Source: Occallatibacter riparius (GTDB taxonomy: Bacteria; Acidobacteriota; Terriglobia; Terriglobales; Acidobacteriaceae). Taken from it: a stretch of DNA of 64,000 nucleotides. Positions 61,105 through 64,000 of the stretch are shown one piece after another. The notes beneath the pieces are model-generated. The model saw nothing but the letters and a program-made list of their open reading frames with translations, was not told where the DNA came from and did not search any database. The stretch lies in the NCBI RefSeq assembly GCF_025264625.1, contig NZ_CP093313.1:6386001-6450000 (forward strand), given 5' to 3'. The stretch's first letter is position 1; the number at the start of each line of letters is the position of its first letter. Made by a program: the position numbers and the translations under genes.

Positions 61105-61994
61105 GGTCCCACCGGCTTCACATTCGGTCTGTCTGCCGATTCAAGATGATTCACCACCCGGTAACCCGCGGGCACCTTGAAGAATGCCGGATCGGGTTCC
61201 GACAGGTACAAGTCCTTCACCATGAAGACCTGTTTCCCGGTCTGCGGGTTGTCGACAATCGATCTCACATTGATGCCCAGCTGCTCGCTGAACCAGAACT
61301 CACGCATCGAGGTCATCGGCTCGTCGTTCCCCATAGTCCCCGCATTGATGATGATGATGGTCTCGCGGTAACCGTGCGTCTCCGTTCCCTCAATCGTGTC
61401 CACCCCCAGGTCGTCCTCCCGGCTGAACCCGCGTCCGTTCGGCAGCGGACCGCTCTGGCCCCGGCGGGGTTGGTAGAGCGCTTTACTGTTGTTGTTGTAC
61501 GGCAGCAGTTCGCACACCTTGGTCCGCGTCGAGCAGTTGTACCAGGTATGCTTCGCCGGATCGGTAATCTGGAAGACGTTCATCTCCGACTTGAAATCGC
61601 CGCCCTTCGGCACCAGGATCCATCGCTCCTGGTAGATCCTGCCCCGGCGGTCGCGCACGATAGCCCGCTCATTCGCCAGTGTGAAGCTGCCGCCCGTCGC
61701 CAAAGGCCGCGACCACTCCGTGGCCAGCTTCAGGCTGAATGGCGCTTCGAGCGTCGGTGGGATGAAGATGCTCTCCATCGGCCCGCCCCCTCGCGGGCTC
61801 GCGCCACCATCGGAAAAGCTGACAACCTGAGGGCCGCTGGAGTCTCCTCGCGTATGGAGAGCTGGTTGCGAACCGCTCACCACTGGAGAGCTGTTGGAAT
61901 CCTGCCCGGCAACAGCGGGAGCAAGCGTCAACACCGTGAGGGGAACTGCAACCGAGGCAGCAAGAGAGACCAGGACCCGTTTGGAAAGAGTCAC
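61101..61994 (-). CDS. Secreted hypothetical protein (E-P-D-P-x-x-F-x-V-P ending)
   Basis: 297 aa from the GTG at 61994, eight bases after AGGAGG; the open frame to 62351 overlaps another gene and is not coding. Signal peptide about 1-29 (cleavage near Val-Ala-Gly-Gln). The C-terminal part (about 140-285) consists of a beta-rich domain with R-R-G-R-I-Y-Q-E-R, W-F-S-x-x-L-G-I-N-V and S-E-P-D-P-A-F-F-K-V-P-A-G-Y, a pattern shared with other exported proteins in this group of bacteria. Function unknown. Confidence 0.75.
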   Translation of the reverse strand: MTLSKRVLVSLAASVAVPLTVLTLAPAVAGQDSNSSPVVSGSQPALHTRGDSSGPQVVSFSDGGASPRGGGPMESIFIPPTLEAPFSLKLATEWSRPLATGGSFTLANERAIVRDRRGRIYQERWILVPKGGDFKSEMNVFQITDPAKHTWYNCSTRTKVCELLPYNNNSKALYQPRRGQSGPLPNGRGFSREDDLGVDTIEGTETHGYRETIIIINAGTMGNDEPMTSMREFWFSEQLGINVRSIVDNPQTGKQVFMVKDLYLSEPDPAFFKVPAGYRVVNHLESADRPNVKPVGP

Positions 61995-62076
61995 GGCAGA
62001 GGCCTCCTGCGATCGCGCACAGTATATTCCGATCCAGCCCAAAGGTGAGCGGAAAGCGCCAGACTTAGCGGAACGC

Positions 62077-62106
62077 AAAGAGCCCCGGCCAAAGCCGGGG
62101 CTCTTT
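62077..62106 (-). terminator. Terminator after the GvpL/F-like gene
   Basis: A 13-bp perfect stem (62077-62089 with 62094-62106) with loop CAAA, 35 bp after the minus-strand stop. It separates this gene from the secreted DUF gene. Confidence 0.7.
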
Positions 62107-62140
62107 GTGCAGCCGTTTCGGAAGCCGCTTTCGAGCTTGC

Positions 62141-62956
62141 CTATGCCATCGCCACGTGCGCGGTCGCTTCGGGAACCCGTACCACCGGTCCCGCCGGACC
62201 AGCCGCCACCGGAGCCGTCGGCGTAGCCGTCGTCCCCCGCGTCAGCCGATGCACAAAGTGATAGGGCGGCCAGGGGCCTGAGAGCTGCATCTGGCAGTCC
62301 CTCAGCGTAGCGCTGGTTGAGTGAAACTTGTTCTGGTACTTCTCCACGCACTTCCGATCGATCAGGTGCGCAATATCCAGAACCATCTTCCCGCTCTCCG
62401 TGAGCCGGCAGCTCACTTCCTCGTCCAGCGGATTGAAAAGCCGGTGCATCTGGAAGCTCACCGCCCGTGCCCGGGTCTGGCGCTCCCGCTGCCGCACCGC
62501 GTTTTCGCGCAGGTTCGAAAGATATTCACGACCCACGCCCTCGGCCGGTCCGTGATGGCTGAGTTCCTTCGTGCAGCAATCCTCCACGAAGATCTTCAGG
62601 TGCATCTCCGTCTTCCCACGCAGCTTTTCAATATTCCCCATGAACTGCCGCTGGTTTGACCGGATCGACTTGCGGAGCGATTCGTCGTCGTTAAATACCG
62701 TCCCAAACCGGAACGGCAATACCGTGGAGTGCTGAAAGCAGTCCGCGATCACACGGGCGTGATCGATTCCCGCCTTCTGGTTCAGATTTTCTGCTGGATT
62801 ATGTTCACTGACGATAACGGCTAGGTCACTGGCGGGATACAGGAAAACCTGGTTTCCGCTTACGCCAAGGACGTTCTCTAACGGGACTGGTTTGCGATGA
62901 CGGGCCAACTCTGGAAATGCTTGCTTCTCACCAATGCAGTAGGCATACCATGCCAT
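62141..62956 (-). CDS. GvpL/GvpF family protein (orphan)
   Basis: 271 aa from the ATG at 62956 (GGGAG nine bases upstream). The GvpL/F pattern is clear: M-A-W-Y-A-Y-C-I at the start, H-A-R-V-I-A-D-C near 65, the hallmark T-V-L-P-F-R-F-G-T-V-F near 77-87, G-K-T-E-M near 114, and L-S-G-P-W-P-P-Y-H-F-V near 225. In gas-vesicle clusters GvpF/L are minor assembly proteins. No gvpA or other gvp gene is within 64 kb of visible sequence. The Ala/Pro/Thr tail (last ~30 residues) is atypical. Confidence 0.8.
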   Translation of the reverse strand: MAWYAYCIGEKQAFPELARHRKPVPLENVLGVSGNQVFLYPASDLAVIVSEHNPAENLNQKAGIDHARVIADCFQHSTVLPFRFGTVFNDDESLRKSIRSNQRQFMGNIEKLRGKTEMHLKIFVEDCCTKELSHHGPAEGVGREYLSNLRENAVRQRERQTRARAVSFQMHRLFNPLDEEVSCRLTESGKMVLDIAHLIDRKCVEKYQNKFHSTSATLRDCQMQLSGPWPPYHFVHRLTRGTTATPTAPVAAGPAGPVVRVPEATAHVAMA

Positions 62957-63431
62957 GTTGGAACACTCCCTGCAACGCCGGTAAGCGTTGCCCTGTGCGA
63001 AACGTGGAATCCCCGGGAAAAACTGCATGCGGCGTACAGCCGGGTTTTTTGTTTGCTTACACCCGGTCGAACTGTACCGAATACTAGGCTCACGAAAACA
63101 CGATTGGCAAGCACGGCCATCACACGTGTTAAGAAAAGGTAGCTTACTTAGGTAAATTGGCGTTCATCTCGTCACAATCAGATTCAACGACAACAAAATT
63201 TCCGCCCCGCATTCCGCACCGCCTTCGGTGCACTCTGATCCGCGGAACCGCGGGTGGGCCTCCCCCGAACCCCTGGATCGCCCCCGCTTCGCCCCTGTCC
63301 GTCTATCCCCCTCGTCCCCTCTCTCCCTCATGTCCCCCGTGTCCCACGGTCCCTCGTGTCCTCCCTGTCCCTCCTGTCCCCCCGTGTCCCTATTCCCTAT
63401 TCCCTAACCCCTGTCTTCGTATACTTTCCTC
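62957..63431. other. 475-bp intergenic region between GvpL/F-like and nuclease genes
   Basis: No gene is supported. The GvpL/F side has hairpin GCAACGC-TTACCG-GCGTTGC (about 62970-62989) touching the AGGGAG ribosome binding site. The nuclease side is a pyrimidine-rich 100-bp run of GTCCCT/CTCCCT-type units (63311-63413). Confidence 0.5.
63311..63413. repeat. C/T-rich run of GTCCCT- and CCCTATT-type units
   Basis: About 100 bases almost free of A and composed of irregular 6-9-base units around TCCC, ending CCCTATT CCCTATT CCCTAA just before the nuclease start. Longest array of this type in the window. Confidence 0.7.
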
Positions 63432-64000
63432 ATGGCGACCCTCTCCCGCTCAGTCTCTGCTGCCCTCGCCGGACTCCTCCTTCTCAGCTCTGTTCCTGCC
63501 GCCCACGCCTGGGGCAATGAAGGTCACCGCCTGATCAATCGTCTCGCCGCCGGCGCCCTGCCGGCTGACACCCCCGCCTTCCTCCGCTCCCCCGCCGCCA
63601 TCCAGCAAATCGAATACCTCGGCCCCGAGCCCGACCGCTGGCGTTCCCCCTCCGAGCCTGAGCTGCTTTCCGCCCAGGCCCCCGAGCACTTCATCGACCT
63701 CGAACCCGCCGACGCCCTGGGTACCCCCCTCCCCCACAAGCGCTTCGATTTCATGCAGAAGGCCTACGCCGCCGGCCAGCGTCCCGACCGCATCGGCCTC
63801 CAGCCCTGGGAAGCCACCGAGATCTGGGAGCGCCTCAAAGCCGCCCTCCGCGAGTACCGCCAGCTCTCCGCTGCACACCAGGACACCCACGACGTCGAGC
63901 AGGCCGCCATCTTCTACGCCGGCTGGCTAGGCCACTACGTCGGCGACGCCTCCCAGCCCCTCCACACCACCGACAAATACAACGGCTGGGTCGGGCCCAA
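63432..64000 (+). CDS. S1/P1 nuclease family protein (C-terminus beyond the window)
   Basis: 189 codons visible, open to the right edge. Signal peptide to Ala-His-Ala (residue 26), so that mature Trp27 is the N-terminal residue, which in S1/P1 nucleases co-ordinates zinc with its amino group. W-G-N-E-G-H-R follows, then H-F-I-D near 97 and G-H-Y-V-G-D-A-S-Q-P-L-H near 168-179, the zinc-binding block of the family. A secreted single-strand nuclease/3'-nucleotidase. Confidence 0.9.
   Translation, partial: MATLSRSVSAALAGLLLLSSVPAAHAWGNEGHRLINRLAAGALPADTPAFLRSPAAIQQIEYLGPEPDRWRSPSEPELLSAQAPEHFIDLEPADALGTPLPHKRFDFMQKAYAAGQRPDRIGLQPWEATEIWERLKAALREYRQLSAAHQDTHDVEQAAIFYAGWLGHYVGDASQPLHTTDKYNGWVGP

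Noticed and set aside
61995..62351. N-terminal extension of the secreted DUF protein
   Set aside because: Gly/Ser-rich and overlapping the GvpL/F-like gene's 3' end; the GTG with AGGAGG and signal peptide is far better.
62960..63010. Cyclic-di-GMP (GEMM) riboswitch before the GvpL/F-like gene
   Set aside because: A short CGCACAGGGCAA match exists on the minus strand, but the second conserved block (GGACGCAAAGCC) and the tetraloop-receptor arrangement are missing.

Overview
The window is high-GC, densely coding chromosomal DNA of a Gram-negative bacterium. The best fit is a member of the Acidobacteriota (Terriglobia/Acidobacteriaceae-like). Reasons: lpxB for lipid A, SurA-like and beta-barrel envelope proteins, the hrcA-grpE-dnaJ order, an rpoZ variant of the type I associate with this group, many DUF families common there (DUF1569, DUF1572, DUF1684, DUF3147), and intergenic regions full of short degenerate heptamer/octamer repeats. 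This placement is from memory of protein families, not from a search. There is no rRNA, phage, IS element or CRISPR array; one tRNA (Ala, CGC) is present.

Region by region. 1-8 kb: DUF1569 fragment, YhaM-like HD exonuclease, GNAT enzyme, SurA-like chaperone/PPIase with a long basic low-complexity tail, divergent S41 (CtpA-like) protease, rubrerythrin, DinB-like protein, NUP-family nucleoside-binding protein and OsmC (overlapping pair). 8.7-13 kb: ICMT-like methyltransferase, aquaglyceroporin, then a divergent LgoD-like dehydrogenase and UxaA altronate dehydratase (hexuronate/L-galactonate catabolism), a nonsense-interrupted secreted-protein gene and rsmE. 14-20 kb: a 23-codon Lys/Ala-rich peptide gene with a near-consensus promoter, CPBP protease, sdaA, GAF-GGDEF cyclase, YifB/ComM ATPase. 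20-22.6 kb: rpoZ, rho, tRNA-Ala.

22.7-27.6 kb is the most interesting block: three translationally overlapping minus-strand genes (type III polyketide synthase, SAM methyltransferase, FAD oxidoreductase) in the same gene order as phenolic-lipid operons. It faces a divergent HAD-UbiA fusion resembling decaprenyl-phosphate phosphoribosyltransferase. 27.8-33.6 kb: SYLF lipid-binding protein, dnaJ, grpE and hrcA (minus strand, single operon), ppa, and a DUF3147 pair. 33.7-40.4 kb: DUF1684 protein, DAHP synthase, beta-barrel protein and a run of small membrane proteins. 40.4-46.4 kb: lpxB, an M1-aminopeptidase-like protein that has lost its zinc ligands, Uma2 nuclease, trpE. 46.6-57.2 kb: two serine hydrolases, glutamate dehydrogenase, a second S41 protease, a 7TM-PP2C phosphatase, an epimerase and a discoidin-like secreted protein. 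57.4-64 kb: pgsA, a hypothetical, multicopper oxidase flanked by two gene-tail remnants, a secreted DUF protein, an orphan GvpL/F protein and a partial S1/P1 nuclease at the right edge.

Functionally the window is a mosaic of housekeeping genes (rho, rpoZ, rsmE, ppa, lpxB, pgsA, aroG, trpE, chaperone operon) and envelope or secreted accessory genes. At least five families of dispersed intergenic repeats are recognisable, and some copies have become part of coding sequence (lpxB C-terminus, a signal-peptide linker, a methyltransferase N-terminus).
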